Source of the DNA: Ktedonosporobacter rubrisoli
GTDB lineage: Bacteria; Chloroflexota; Ktedonobacteria; Ktedonobacterales; Ktedonobacteraceae
Assembly (NCBI RefSeq): GCF_004208415.1
Contig: NZ_CP035758.1
Location: 7,626,001-7,690,000, forward strand
DNA length: 64,000 bases
Direction: 5' to 3'
Below are positions 9,203 to 17,835 of this stretch, piece by piece. The translations under genes were made by a program, and so were the position numbers. The notes beneath the pieces were generated by a model. That model had not been told where the DNA came from. It did no database searches and was given only the letters and a program-made list of their open reading frames with translations. Within the stretch, counting starts at the first letter, position 1. Every line of letters begins with the position of its first letter.

Positions 9203-10486
9203 CTAACTTTGCTGTTCTGCAGTCAGAAGCTGATTCATCTGCTGCGCGATCTGTTTGCAGCCGTCCTCTGCGCTCAACTGTCCCGACCAGACCTTGGTCA
9301 AGACTTTGTTCTGCACATCTACCCAGGCAGAGGTGTTCTTGGAGACGGGATAAGGTACAGAGTAAGCAAGTTCGTCAATGAAGGTCTTGGCATTAAATTT
9401 GGGATAGGCCTTGACCCAGCTCTCCTGCGTGCCATTATAGGCGGGGATAACCGTACCGGTATCGGCCTGAATCGTGGCAGCCTCTTTAGAACCCAGGAAC
9501 TTGACAAATTCCCAGGCCTCTTTAGGATACTTGGTGTTGGCCGAGATGACGTTGCCCAGGCCGTGAATAACCGTGGCGCGCTTCTTGCCCTGCGGCAATG
9601 GAGCGACATCAACCTTATCTTTAATGGCCTGGTTCTGGGCGAATTCGATGGTGCTCCAGGAGCCACCATAGTACATCGCGACCTTGCTGGACTCAAACAG
9701 GGAGAGTGCAGTAGTGTCGGTAATCTGGGCCAGCGTGGGGGATGATTTGTCCTTGATCATGTCAACCCACAGCTGGATGCCGCTTATCGATTCGGGCGAA
9801 TCGAAACCAGACTTCTTATGATCTGGCGAGATCACATAGCCGCCGGCCTGGGGAATAGTGTTGTAGAAGTTTTGCTGATCGTTCATGTCAGCCACAATGC
9901 CCCATACGCCCTTTGACGGATTGGTCAGCTTCTTGGAGGCCTCACGCAGGGTATCCCAGGTCCAACTGTCATCGGGATACTTTACGCCTGCGGCATCAAA
10001 GAGCGCTTTGTTATACCAGAGGCCGATGGTGTCGAAATCCTTGGGCAAGGCGTAATGCTTGCCGCCATAGCTGTAGAGCTGCATCAGTGAGGAAGGATAG
10101 TTATCAAGGCTCACTTTGTCGGCGCTGATTTGCTCATCCAGGGGCGCGATGATCTGGTTTGAGGCGTACTTGATAAAGTTGGGACCATTCATCCAGAATA
10201 CGTCTGGGGCGCTGCCTCCCGTAGCCGCAGTTTCAAGCTTGGTCCAGTACTGGACGTAAGGAGTGACTTCAATGTTTACGCTGATGTTAGGATGGGTCTT
10301 CTTGAACGCGTCGATGATCTTTTGCATCGCCGGAACCTGGTTCTTGTCCCAGAGCCCATACCTGAGTGTTACCGGCTGATTAGAAGAGGAGGAAGATTGC
10401 GTTGGTGAGTTATCTCCTCCACAGGCCGATAGCACCATGATGAGCAGCAGTAAGACGCTACTCAGGGAAATAAGACTTTTCTTCAT
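9203..10486 (-). CDS. Sugar-binding lipoprotein of the ABC transporter
   Basis: 427 residues. A lipoprotein signal peptide ends in the lipobox LSAC, so Cys22 or so is the lipidated residue and the protein is tethered outside the membrane. The body is a family 1 extracellular solute-binding protein with the signatures GSAPDVFWMNG, IIAPLDEQI, ALPKDFDTIGLWYNKALFDAAG and the later AWEFVKFLGSKEAA. It is the first gene of the sugar operon and is preceded by a promoter and two possible operators. The ligand is not predictable, but the enzymes downstream point to an amino sugar, glycated compound or rare hexose. Confidence 0.9.
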   Translation of the reverse strand: MKKSLISLSSVLLLLIMVLSACGGDNSPTQSSSSSNQPVTLRYGLWDKNQVPAMQKIIDAFKKTHPNISVNIEVTPYVQYWTKLETAATGGSAPDVFWMNGPNFIKYASNQIIAPLDEQISADKVSLDNYPSSLMQLYSYGGKHYALPKDFDTIGLWYNKALFDAAGVKYPDDSWTWDTLREASKKLTNPSKGVWGIVADMNDQQNFYNTIPQAGGYVISPDHKKSGFDSPESISGIQLWVDMIKDKSSPTLAQITDTTALSLFESSKVAMYYGGSWSTIEFAQNQAIKDKVDVAPLPQGKKRATVIHGLGNVISANTKYPKEAWEFVKFLGSKEAATIQADTGTVIPAYNGTQESWVKAYPKFNAKTFIDELAYSVPYPVSKNTSAWVDVQNKVLTKVWSGQLSAEDGCKQIAQQMNQLLTAEQQS

Positions 10487-10527
10487 GGATTTACCCTCTA
10501 CCCTTGAAATTATATAAATACCAAACT

Positions 10528-10549
10528 TTGGCTAAACCAGTTTAGCCAA
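10528..10549. promoter_or_regulatory. Perfect 22-bp palindrome in the leader of the sugar operon
   Basis: Arms TTGGCTAAAC and GTTTAGCCAA are exact reverse complements around CA. The form (TTAAAC-type arms meeting at a short centre) is like LacI/GalR-family operators. It lies about 40 bases before the binding-protein start codon, downstream of the predicted promoter, so a roadblock repressor is plausible. Confidence 0.55.
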
Positions 10550-10632
10550 GGGCGTGGAGAATTAACGATGCTGGTCCATCTGGGCGCTCCAGATTGAGAT
10601 GTGGAAAACTTTTTTGCCTGAGTTGTCATAAA

Positions 10633-10649
10633 TGATCACCATTGATCAA
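10633..10649 (-). promoter_or_regulatory. Putative DeoR operator of the sugar operon
   Basis: On the minus strand it reads TTGATCA, three bases, GTGATCA. The same pair of heptamers, with a four-base gap, lies just after the deoR promoter at 10914-10931. It sits 16 to 32 bases past the expected transcription start. A further TTGATCA is found at 10718-10724, upstream of the -35 box. Confidence 0.55.
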
Positions 10650-10671
10650 TCCCGAAATAAAACTTTTTCGA

Positions 10672-10700
10672 AATTTACCATTTTTTAGCCCTTATGTCAA
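10672..10700 (-). promoter_or_regulatory. Sigma-70-type promoter of the sugar operon
   Basis: On the minus strand a consensus -35 box TTGACA (10700-10695) is followed after 17 bases by TAAATT (10677-10672). This would give a leader of roughly 180 bases before the binding-protein gene, containing the DeoR-like site and the LacI-like palindrome. Confidence 0.6.
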
Positions 10701-10758
10701 GGGGATTTGCGCGAAATTTGATCATCTCGCTCTTCCCACTCTTAGAAAGGAGGTGAGC

Positions 10759-10851
10759 ATGGTTTACTTTTACCTGTCTGCCTTCGTGGGTAGAGAACTT
10801 CCCAATGCGAGAAATAGCAGAGTTTTTTCTGCTCGTAGCTGGCCTTGCTAA
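10759..10851 (+). CDS. Possible 30-residue leader peptide
   Basis: ATG at 10759 follows AAAGGAGGTGAGC, a near-perfect ribosome site, and the frame closes with TAA at 10849. The peptide MVYFYLSAFVGRELPNARNS... has no known motif. It lies upstream of the deoR promoter, in the divergent control region, so it would need its own promoter. It may be a chance match to the ribosome-site consensus. Confidence 0.25.
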   Translation: MVYFYLSAFVGRELPNARNSRVFSARSWPC

Positions 10852-10877
10852 GGCTAAATATAGGCCTGCAGATCTTC

Positions 10878-10906
10878 TTGACAGCCGGGATGAAGCAGTC
10901 TATAAT
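10878..10906 (+). promoter_or_regulatory. Perfect consensus promoter of the DeoR gene
   Basis: TTGACA at 10878-10883 and TATAAT at 10901-10906 are separated by exactly 17 bases. Such a perfect match predicts strong transcription that must be held down, consistent with the operator immediately after it. Confidence 0.85.
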
Positions 10907-10913
10907 CAAGATG

Positions 10914-10941
10914 TTGATCATTTTGTGATCATATTTGATCG
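10914..10941 (+). promoter_or_regulatory. Triple TGATC operator at the deoR start site
   Basis: TTGATCA (10914-10920), GTGATCA (10925-10931) and TTTGATCG (10934-10941) are spaced about ten bases apart, that is, on one helix face. They start eight bases after the -10 box, over the expected transcription start, so autorepression by the DeoR protein is the simple reading. Confidence 0.6.
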
Positions 10942-11136
10942 TTTGCCTGGATAGTTTCGTTGGCTGTGCCCTTAACCCATAATCTGCGGATTTCCTCCCA
11001 CTCTTGCCCTTTTAATAAGTGCGCCCGGCAAGAGCTCTCCAGGAAGCGTGAGGCGGGAGAACAGGGCGGCCTCAGGGCCATTAAGCAGAAATGGTCAATT
11101 TCACATCTATTTCGAGAGCTTGCAGAGCGAGGGTCT

Positions 11137-11901
11137 ATGTTGTTCTCTACCGAACGCCTACAACAGATTGAGCACATTGTGAAAGAGCGCCAGCATGTCC
11201 GTGTAGCAGAGCTAAGCGAATATCTGGGGGTCAGCGAGCCGACGATTCGCCGCGATTTACAAAAGCTGGAGGCCATGGGCCGCCTGCGCCGGGCGCATGG
11301 TGGCGCGGTTGCCCTCATGCAGGCTACGCCCGAGCCCCCGATCATTCATCGCCTTACCGAATGTGCTGAGGAGAAGCGCCGCATCGGGCAGGTGGCAGCT
11401 AGCCTGATTGAGGATGGCGAGACTGTCTTTCTGGGTTCGGGCACGACTACGCTGGAAGTCGCGCGTAACCTGGTGGAGCGCCAGGGTCTGACGGTGATCA
11501 CTAATGCGCTAAATATCGCTACCGAGCTTGCCGGCCACGAGAATATTACCCTTATCGTCACTGGTGGCGTTGTGCGCCATTCCGAGTTCTCGATGATCGG
11601 GCATATTGTCGAGCAGACGCTGAAGGAACTGCGCGCCGATAAGGTGATCATGTCTATGCGCGCCGTGAGCGTAAAAGAGGGCCTGACGAATGCTAATCTG
11701 CTGGAAACCATGACTGATCGCGTGGTGATGCAATTTGCCCATGAGGTGATTCTTGTTGCGGACCATACCAAGTTCGGCAAGGCGGCGACCGGGATTGTAG
11801 CGCCCATTACTGCCATCCATAAGATTGTGACTGATGATCAGGTCTCGGCAGATACTGTCAGGCAGATACAAAAATTGGGCATTGAGGTAATTCAAGCTTA
11901 A
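11137..11901 (+). CDS. DeoR-family transcriptional regulator of the sugar operon
   Basis: 254 residues from ATG 11137, the usual DeoR length; the frame is open for 59 more codons upstream but that part is unconserved in style. The N-terminal winged helix shows RLQQIEHIVKERQHVRVAEL and SEPTIRRDLQKLEAMGRLRRAHGGA, the family signature. The C-terminal sensor domain has FLGSGTTTLEVAR and VADHTKFG, the sugar-phosphate pocket of the DeoR/GlpR group. It is divergent from the sugar operon and shares operator half-sites with it, so it probably represses both until a sugar phosphate appears. GAGGG just before the start serves as ribosome site. Confidence 0.9.
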   Translation: MLFSTERLQQIEHIVKERQHVRVAELSEYLGVSEPTIRRDLQKLEAMGRLRRAHGGAVALMQATPEPPIIHRLTECAEEKRRIGQVAASLIEDGETVFLGSGTTTLEVARNLVERQGLTVITNALNIATELAGHENITLIVTGGVVRHSEFSMIGHIVEQTLKELRADKVIMSMRAVSVKEGLTNANLLETMTDRVVMQFAHEVILVADHTKFGKAATGIVAPITAIHKIVTDDQVSADTVRQIQKLGIEVIQA

Positions 11902-12029
11902 AGAGCTTGTAGCTTCGTTTCTGCCTTCGCCTTTACCATAGCACTAAACAAGGCAACTAGCTCGGCTACTTGGCCTTGCGTCATTTCGGCAAAAAACTTT
12001 CCCCAAAGCAAGCTAGAGCTTCCAAACCT

Positions 12030-12054
12030 CTTTTATGTGGCGCGAACATAAAAG
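12030..12054. promoter_or_regulatory. Inverted repeat after deoR
   Basis: Arms CTTTTATGT and ACATAAAAG are exact reverse complements around a seven-base loop. It lies in the 370-base gap between deoR and the sigma gene. It could be a weak terminator for deoR or an operator; no T-run follows on the plus strand. Confidence 0.4.
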
Positions 12055-12080
12055 TAATGCCCTGCTGCACCTCCAGAATT

Positions 12081-12122
12081 ATGCTTTAAGCATAGCTTGC
12101 CTCTGATCCATGCTCTAAGCAT
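12081..12122. promoter_or_regulatory. Pair of 13-bp palindromes upstream of the ECF sigma gene
   Basis: ATGCTTTAAGCAT (12081-12093, perfect palindrome) and ATGCTCTAAGCAT (12110-12122, one mismatch) lie 29 bases apart centre to centre, close to three helical turns. This is the layout of a cooperative dimer-binding operator for the sigma factor/MFS pair. Confidence 0.45.
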
Positions 12123-12271
12123 ATAAATTTGCTTGGTAATTATACTGAGCGCAAGGTAGGATACTGACATAAGTTAATTTTTGTGAGACTTGCCAGAATT
12201 TTTGCGTTATATTGAGCCAACTCGCTGCGACATAGAGGTAGGTATCGTTATTCGCAGGAAGGGAAAGAGGT

Positions 12272-13471
12272 ATGGAGACACGTATTGTCGAGGAGACAGG
12301 TCACTTTATATCAGCAGAAGAAAGGTCGCGCTTGTTGCAGCTCTGCGCTAGCGTGGTTGGTAATAAAGATGTCGCCGAGGATCTTGTCCAGGAGACGTTA
12401 TTGGAGGCCTGGCGGCATGCCGATGCTCTGCGCGATCCAGGTCGCCGTACCCAGTGGCTCAATGGGATTGCGCGCAATGTATGTTTGCGCTGGCTGCGCA
12501 AACGTGGGAAAGATATGGCGCGCCTCGTCTGGCTACCCGAGCCCCAGGATGCGGAGCAAACTGAGCTGGAAAGTAAGCTTGCCGATGACGTGGATATCGA
12601 GGTTGAGCTTGAGCGCAAAGAACTTGTGAGTCTGTTGGATCGAGCTTTATCGTTGCTTCCTGAGGAGACACGCCTGGTGTTGGTGAAGCGCTATGTCGAT
12701 GAGTCCCCGCTCGCGGAGATCGCATCTCAGTTGGGCCTTAATGCTAACGCGCTGGCCATGCGCCTGCACCGGGGAAAGCTGGCATTGCGGCGCGTCTTGA
12801 CTACCGAGATGCAGCAGGAGATAGAGCCTTATGCTGTGTCTGCCGCGGGTCTGGCCTGGGAAGTAACGCCGCTCTGGTGTCCCGCCTGCGGGAATAATCG
12901 TTTGCTGGGCATCCGCGATCCTGAGCAAGGAGAGCTGCTACTGAAGTGCCCGCAGTGCAGTCCGGGGGCCGATGAGGCGGTCAGTACAAATCAAATTTCC
13001 GCGCTAAAAGGCATTAAAAGCTATAAACCGCTCTATGCACGTCATGGGACCTGGTGCCATCGCTATTATTATACGGCCCTGGATAAGGGCTCGGTTGAAT
13101 GCGAAGATTGTGGAACTGTTCAGCCTGTGACGATCTGCCATATTGATGAACTGCCCGAGTGGATGCTGAGATATCCATATAATCTCAAATGTCGCTGGGA
13201 GGGTCACAACTGCGTGGTCAATACTGCTTGCCCGGTCTGCCAGATGGCCTGTACAACCTCGCTGGAAGGACTTACCATGTCGCTACCCGCAGCTCGCCAA
13301 TTCTATCGTGAGCATCAGCGCATCCGCACGCTGCCCACACAAGAGGTCGAGACGGAGGGGCGCCGGGCCCTCGTCGTGCGCTTTGAGAGCGTAACTGCAA
13401 ATGAATTGCTCACGGTTGTCACCGATTATACTACCTATAAAACACTGCGTATCGAGCGAGGTAGCCGATGA
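12272..13471 (+). CDS. ECF-type RNA polymerase sigma factor with cysteine-rich C-terminal extension
   Basis: 399 residues, twice the usual ECF length. Region 2 is at about 20-90 (NKDVAEDLVQETLLEAWRHA, then RTQWLNGIARNVCLRWLRK) and region 4 at about 125-175 (LSLLPEETRLVLVKRYVDES, LAEIASQLGLNANALAMRLH). After this come three cysteine pairs, CPACGNN...CPQC, CEDCGT and CPVCQM, then a beta-rich end, suggesting fused zinc-ribbon sensor modules. No separate anti-sigma gene is adjacent, so the extension may control the sigma domains itself. The last codons overlap the MFS start (ATGA), so the two are translated together. Confidence 0.85.
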   Translation: METRIVEETGHFISAEERSRLLQLCASVVGNKDVAEDLVQETLLEAWRHADALRDPGRRTQWLNGIARNVCLRWLRKRGKDMARLVWLPEPQDAEQTELESKLADDVDIEVELERKELVSLLDRALSLLPEETRLVLVKRYVDESPLAEIASQLGLNANALAMRLHRGKLALRRVLTTEMQQEIEPYAVSAAGLAWEVTPLWCPACGNNRLLGIRDPEQGELLLKCPQCSPGADEAVSTNQISALKGIKSYKPLYARHGTWCHRYYYTALDKGSVECEDCGTVQPVTICHIDELPEWMLRYPYNLKCRWEGHNCVVNTACPVCQMACTTSLEGLTMSLPAARQFYREHQRIRTLPTQEVETEGRRALVVRFESVTANELLTVVTDYTTYKTLRIERGSR

Positions 13472-14751
13472 ACGAGATACAGGAGCAGAATGTAGAGCTT
13501 GTGCAAGAAGCAGCGGCGCCCCAGCCAAGGCTGCCGCTGTATGCCTTCTTTGCCGGGAGCGCCATTTCTTATATTGGAGATGCTCTGACCTTACTGGCCG
13601 TTCCCTGGTTTGTACTGCAGACGACAGGCAGCGTGACGCAAACTGGCATTACTGCCTTCTTCTCAACGCTGCCAACCGCGCTCTCGGCCTTGTTTGGCAG
13701 CGTGCTGATCGATCATCTTGGCTATAAGCGCACAAGCGTCATCGGCGATATTCTGAGCGGCATTACGGTTGCTCTTGTTCCTTTGTTATATCATACGGTT
13801 GGCCTGGCCTTCTGGCAACTGCTCATTCTCGTCTTTATTGGCGGCCTGCTCAAATCGCCAGGGGTTACCGCGCGCTCATCGATGGTGCCCGAGCTGGCCA
13901 CGCGCTCCGCTGTGCGCCTGGAACTTGCCAATTCGCTTTCCGATGGCGTTAATCGCGTGTCTGGCTTTATTGGAGCGCCGCTGGCCGGCCTCTTGATTGC
14001 CTTTATCGGGGCCAGTAACCTACTCTGGTTCGATGCCATTTCCTTTGCCTGCTCAGCCCTGCTGATCGGTCTGGCTGTACCGCACATCCCCCCCGTGCTG
14101 CAAAAAGAGGAAGCTAAGGAAAAGCGCGGCTATGTGGCCAGGTTGCGCGAAGGCTTAAGCTTTATCCGTCATGATGCGCTGCTTGCCTCACTCGTTATCA
14201 CGATCATGATTACTAATTTGCTGGACGGGGCGCTGGGTTCGGTGGTGATGCCAGCTTATGTGCAGTCGTTCTTTCATAGCGCGCTACCTCTGGGCTTGCT
14301 GGTGGCGGCCTTTGGCGGAGCTGCCTTTGTCGGCACCTTAATCTTTGCGGCGATTGGGCATAGGTTGCCGCGACGCCTGACCCTGGGCTGGACATTTACG
14401 ATCGGTGGAGCGCTGCGCTTCTGGGTAATGCTTGTACCCATTCTGCCCATCCTGATTGGCTGGAACATTATTGCCGGCCTGGCCGTTGGCTCGATCAACC
14501 CTTTGCTTGATACTGTATTGCAGGAACGTGTGGCCCCTGAGATGCGTGCACGGGTCTTTGGGACGCTCTACGCAGGCGTGATGATCGGCATTCCCCTGGG
14601 TACCTTTGTGAGTGGCTACCTGGTGCAGTGGCTCGGCTTGCAGATGACCTTGATTGTGATGGGGACCATCTACCTGGCCTCCACGCTCTCCCTGCTGATA
14701 AATCCAGCGCTAAAGGGAATCGACAAACCATCTTCGCCGGCGGCGAGCTAG
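13468..14751 (+). CDS. MFS transporter, DHA3-type drug exporter-like
   Basis: 427 residues with about twelve membrane segments. The N-terminal pattern FFAGSAISYIGDALTLLAVP followed by WFVLQTTGS and the central charged loop are typical of the MefA/DHA3 group of proton-driven exporters. It starts inside the stop region of the ECF sigma gene (four-base overlap), so sigma factor and exporter form one unit: the sigma factor probably answers a toxic compound that this protein removes. The substrate is unknown. Confidence 0.85.
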   Translation: MNEIQEQNVELVQEAAAPQPRLPLYAFFAGSAISYIGDALTLLAVPWFVLQTTGSVTQTGITAFFSTLPTALSALFGSVLIDHLGYKRTSVIGDILSGITVALVPLLYHTVGLAFWQLLILVFIGGLLKSPGVTARSSMVPELATRSAVRLELANSLSDGVNRVSGFIGAPLAGLLIAFIGASNLLWFDAISFACSALLIGLAVPHIPPVLQKEEAKEKRGYVARLREGLSFIRHDALLASLVITIMITNLLDGALGSVVMPAYVQSFFHSALPLGLLVAAFGGAAFVGTLIFAAIGHRLPRRLTLGWTFTIGGALRFWVMLVPILPILIGWNIIAGLAVGSINPLLDTVLQERVAPEMRARVFGTLYAGVMIGIPLGTFVSGYLVQWLGLQMTLIVMGTIYLASTLSLLINPALKGIDKPSSPAAS

Positions 14752-14824
14752 CTAAATGGAAGCTCGCCGCCTGCCAGCGTTCAATATATTCGGCTGGCCT
14801 GGACAGAAATCCTTTGAGCGTTAA

Positions 14825-16186
14825 TCAGAACTTATAGAAATGCTGGATAGCTACCTCCTCGGGCGTTTTGTCCTTGAAGAAGTTGCACTCATCGCGCTTC
14901 ACGGCCAGATAAGCCGTGGAAAGCATGGGTCCAAGCGCCTCTATAAGCACGTGATCGCGCTCCAGTTCGTCAAGAGACTCATCAAGCGAAGTGGGCAAGC
15001 GCTGGATGCCCAGGCGCTCGCGCTCAGCGTCAGTGAGATTGCCAGGATCAACGTCCTGCGGCTCGTTTGGCTCGATCTTGTTCTCAATGCCATCAAGGCC
15101 GGCAGCAATTAAGCCACCTATAGCGAGATAAGGATTGCCGCTATGGTCGGCGCTTTTGATTTCGAGATTAACCAGATCGGTCTCACGTCCCCAGAAGGTT
15201 GAGGGCACGCGGATGGCGGCCTCGCGGTTGTCAAAGCCCCAGGCTCCATAGGCCGAGCTCCAGTAGTGCGGTTGCAGGCGGCTGTAAGAGTTAACGCTGC
15301 CGCAGGTAAGGGCCAGCAGAGCGCGAATATGGCGCAGCACGCCGCCGATGAAGTAACGCCCGGTCTGGCTTAGATGCCCGCGCTCCTCGCTAGCATAGAA
15401 GAGATTCTTATTGGGATACTCGCTCTCGGCCGTGCCCCAGAGGCTAAAGTGGATATGGGCACCGCTGCCGGCCTGGTCAAGGAAGGGCTTAGGCGCAAAG
15501 GTTGCTAGTAGATTAAATGTGCGCGCAACGCCACGAATTGTTTCGCGCACCAGGCAAATATTATCGGCGGCGCGCAAGGCATCAGCGTGATGGATCGAGA
15601 GTTCTTGCTGGGAGGGACCCAGCTCCGTATGAAATTGCTCGATAGAAATGCCCTGGGATTCTAGTGCCTCCAGGACCGCATCCATCACCAGAGCCTGTTC
15701 GTCAAGGCCGATTGTGCTATAACACAGGCTGCGATCTGCCGGAACATATTTGCCCATTTCCTCGCGGGCAAAATAAAATTCGTGTTCGGCCGCAGCTTCA
15801 AAACGCATCCCTTTATCGGCCAGGCGGGCGATCATACGCCTGAGAAAGCCGCGCGGATCAGCTCCCCATGGCTGGCCGTTCACATCGATCAGATTGCAGA
15901 TCAGGCTGCCTGTATTGGGAACATAAGGTAGGATCGCAAAAGAGTCGGGATCGGGCACAAGCCGAAATTCGCCAACCGCTCCCATTCCTTCCACGCTGGC
16001 CAGCGTATCGGCTCCCGTCCAGGCGCCAAGCGCAAGCGATTGGCCAATCCCCTCATAAATACGGGTCGCTAGCTTACTGGCATGAGTGGTTTTGCAGCGC
16101 ATCAGGCCACCATTATCGCAATATTGGAAACGTATCAGCCGAAGCTTTTCTGCGCGCACCAGGCGCAAAACATCTTGAGCGTTCAT
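14825..16186 (-). CDS. Glutamine-synthetase-family ligase (GlnA-like, possibly gamma-glutamyl amine ligase)
   Basis: 453 residues. The catalytic core shows AAAEHEFYF, FHTELGPSQQELS, GSGAHIHFSLWG, and later the NREAAIRVPS and EIKSADHSGNPYLAIGGLIA blocks that bind glutamate, metal and ATP. The adenylylation-loop tyrosine region of GlnA-I is not evident. The enzyme lies beside amino acid/polyamine permeases and a FluG-like amidohydrolase instead of nitrogen regulators. I therefore favour ligation of glutamate to an amine over bulk glutamine synthesis, but plain GlnA activity is not excluded. Confidence 0.85.
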   Translation of the reverse strand: MNAQDVLRLVRAEKLRLIRFQYCDNGGLMRCKTTHASKLATRIYEGIGQSLALGAWTGADTLASVEGMGAVGEFRLVPDPDSFAILPYVPNTGSLICNLIDVNGQPWGADPRGFLRRMIARLADKGMRFEAAAEHEFYFAREEMGKYVPADRSLCYSTIGLDEQALVMDAVLEALESQGISIEQFHTELGPSQQELSIHHADALRAADNICLVRETIRGVARTFNLLATFAPKPFLDQAGSGAHIHFSLWGTAESEYPNKNLFYASEERGHLSQTGRYFIGGVLRHIRALLALTCGSVNSYSRLQPHYWSSAYGAWGFDNREAAIRVPSTFWGRETDLVNLEIKSADHSGNPYLAIGGLIAAGLDGIENKIEPNEPQDVDPGNLTDAERERLGIQRLPTSLDESLDELERDHVLIEALGPMLSTAYLAVKRDECNFFKDKTPEEVAIQHFYKF

Positions 16187-16335
16187 AAAGTGCCACCATC
16201 TCCTATTCTACTGTTTGAGAATTGAAACAGGGAGAATATATTTTTCAGACAATAAAAGTATAGCTATCGCCTGGCCTTAAGACAATCGAATTGTACTTTT
16301 GGCGTATCCTACCTCCAGCAAATGCCTTATCTGTC

Positions 16336-17835
16336 CTACCTGCTCAGCTTCTGCCATGCTGCCTCGCTGGTAGCGAGCATACTGCCGATAGCTACAAGCA
16401 AGAAGCAGAAGGCTAGCAGACTACCCACGATGATAGTCCAAAGCGAATTAGCAATCGTTACAGTCCACGAGAAGAAGAGAGCATCCACAATTGTGGCTAC
16501 GCAGCCAAGGGGACCAATAAGGCAAATTAGCCAGATGATAGGCATCGGGAAGAGGAGCGATTGACGAAACTTTTGCCTGTCACTGAAGTACAAGCGTAGC
16601 AAGCTGACATAGAAAAAGATTGTGCATAAAGCCCAGACGATGGAAACCAATGCTAGCGCGACATTGTAAAAGTCTCCTGCCAGGTTAATAGCTTTGTCGA
16701 AGCTGAAAATATAGGGACCAACCAGAAACAGTATTGCGGCAAAAACCAGGGCAAGTCCTGTCTGAAAGAGAATCGCGTTGGCCGGAACGCGTTGCCTGTT
16801 TAAGCGTCCAACACTTGAAGGTATACGTTGATCAATAGCGCCGACAAAGAGCAGGCGGGCAAAGGAAACATTATACATAATCAGGGCAATGACAAAGAAG
16901 CCCATGATGCAGATGGCCGTAATATTTCCGTAGAGCTTGCCAAGCGAGGTATCGACAGCTGCAATTAAGGCAAAGACTGTGCCAACATTTGATGGTCCCT
17001 CAATGGCTAATAACGCGAAAGTAGCGATAACGTAGCCTACAAAAATTAGTAGTGTGCCCCAGAGCAGATGACGCGTGATGATACGCAGTTTCATATGCCC
17101 TTCGCCGGCGATCTCGCCGCCCATATTTAATGGAACACAGCTTCCCAGGTAGGCTAGCACAACCAAGCTGAACTGGCCAACATTAGTTTGATTGATGCTC
17201 CAATCGCTAAGATGCGTAAAGCTGGTGGCCAGGGCATGCCCGCTGAGGAGCCACTTGATACCTGCGATGGCTAGCAGCAACGTGGCGAGGAGGATAAACC
17301 CGGCTCCGACATTTAAGAGGTTGCGGACGATATGTATGCGCTGCAGGGCGATCAGGGCTGTAATGGCGATGATAATAATGACGGCCAGGCCTTGTTGCCA
17401 GGGTTCAACCAGCCAGCTTGGATTAAGCCCCTGGATATAGGCTACCATGGTGTCAGCTCCGCTTACTAGAATAACCGGCACTGGAAACCACCAGCACAAG
17501 CCTGCAAAGAAGCTCCAATAGGGGCCAAGGGCCTGATACGTCCAGTTGTAAAGGGAGCCCTCTTGCGGAAACATGCTCCCCAGTTGTGCTGTAGCGATAA
17601 CGCAGGGAATAAAAAATGTGATACCACCGATAAGCCAGTAGACATAAGCCGTTGCCCCTACGCCAGCTGCTGTCGCCGAGTTAGAGATCCAGAAGATTGC
17701 CAGGATCATTATCGCAACCATGTCCTGTGTACCGAAAATACGAGGCAATGCTTTTGCTGCATATTCTTCAGATAAAAGTGGCACAGAAATACGCGTCCTG
17801 CTTTTTCTGGGCCTATCAACAGGCTTATCGATCAT
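16336..17835 (-). CDS. APC-superfamily amino acid/polyamine permease
   Basis: 499 residues from MIDKPVDRPRK, preceded by GAGAGGAAAG; a longer frame adds 33 residues with no ribosome site. About twelve membrane segments follow a basic tail. The first helix carries the unwound substrate region (MVAIMILAIFWISNSATAAG), and the third segment has QLGSMFPQEGSLYNWTYQAL, a signature of the APC family. It is similar in layout to the divergent permease at 18563. Its neighbour is the glutamine-synthetase-like gene, so uptake of an amine or amino acid for that enzyme is likely. Confidence 0.85.
   Translation of the reverse strand: MIDKPVDRPRKSRTRISVPLLSEEYAAKALPRIFGTQDMVAIMILAIFWISNSATAAGVGATAYVYWLIGGITFFIPCVIATAQLGSMFPQEGSLYNWTYQALGPYWSFFAGLCWWFPVPVILVSGADTMVAYIQGLNPSWLVEPWQQGLAVIIIIAITALIALQRIHIVRNLLNVGAGFILLATLLLAIAGIKWLLSGHALATSFTHLSDWSINQTNVGQFSLVVLAYLGSCVPLNMGGEIAGEGHMKLRIITRHLLWGTLLIFVGYVIATFALLAIEGPSNVGTVFALIAAVDTSLGKLYGNITAICIMGFFVIALIMYNVSFARLLFVGAIDQRIPSSVGRLNRQRVPANAILFQTGLALVFAAILFLVGPYIFSFDKAINLAGDFYNVALALVSIVWALCTIFFYVSLLRLYFSDRQKFRQSLLFPMPIIWLICLIGPLGCVATIVDALFFSWTVTIANSLWTIIVGSLLAFCFLLVAIGSMLATSEAAWQKLSR

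Noticed and set aside
10960..11136. Longer 313-residue DeoR protein
   Set aside because: Family length is about 250 residues; the N-terminal addition is not conserved in style and would start at TTG without a ribosome site.
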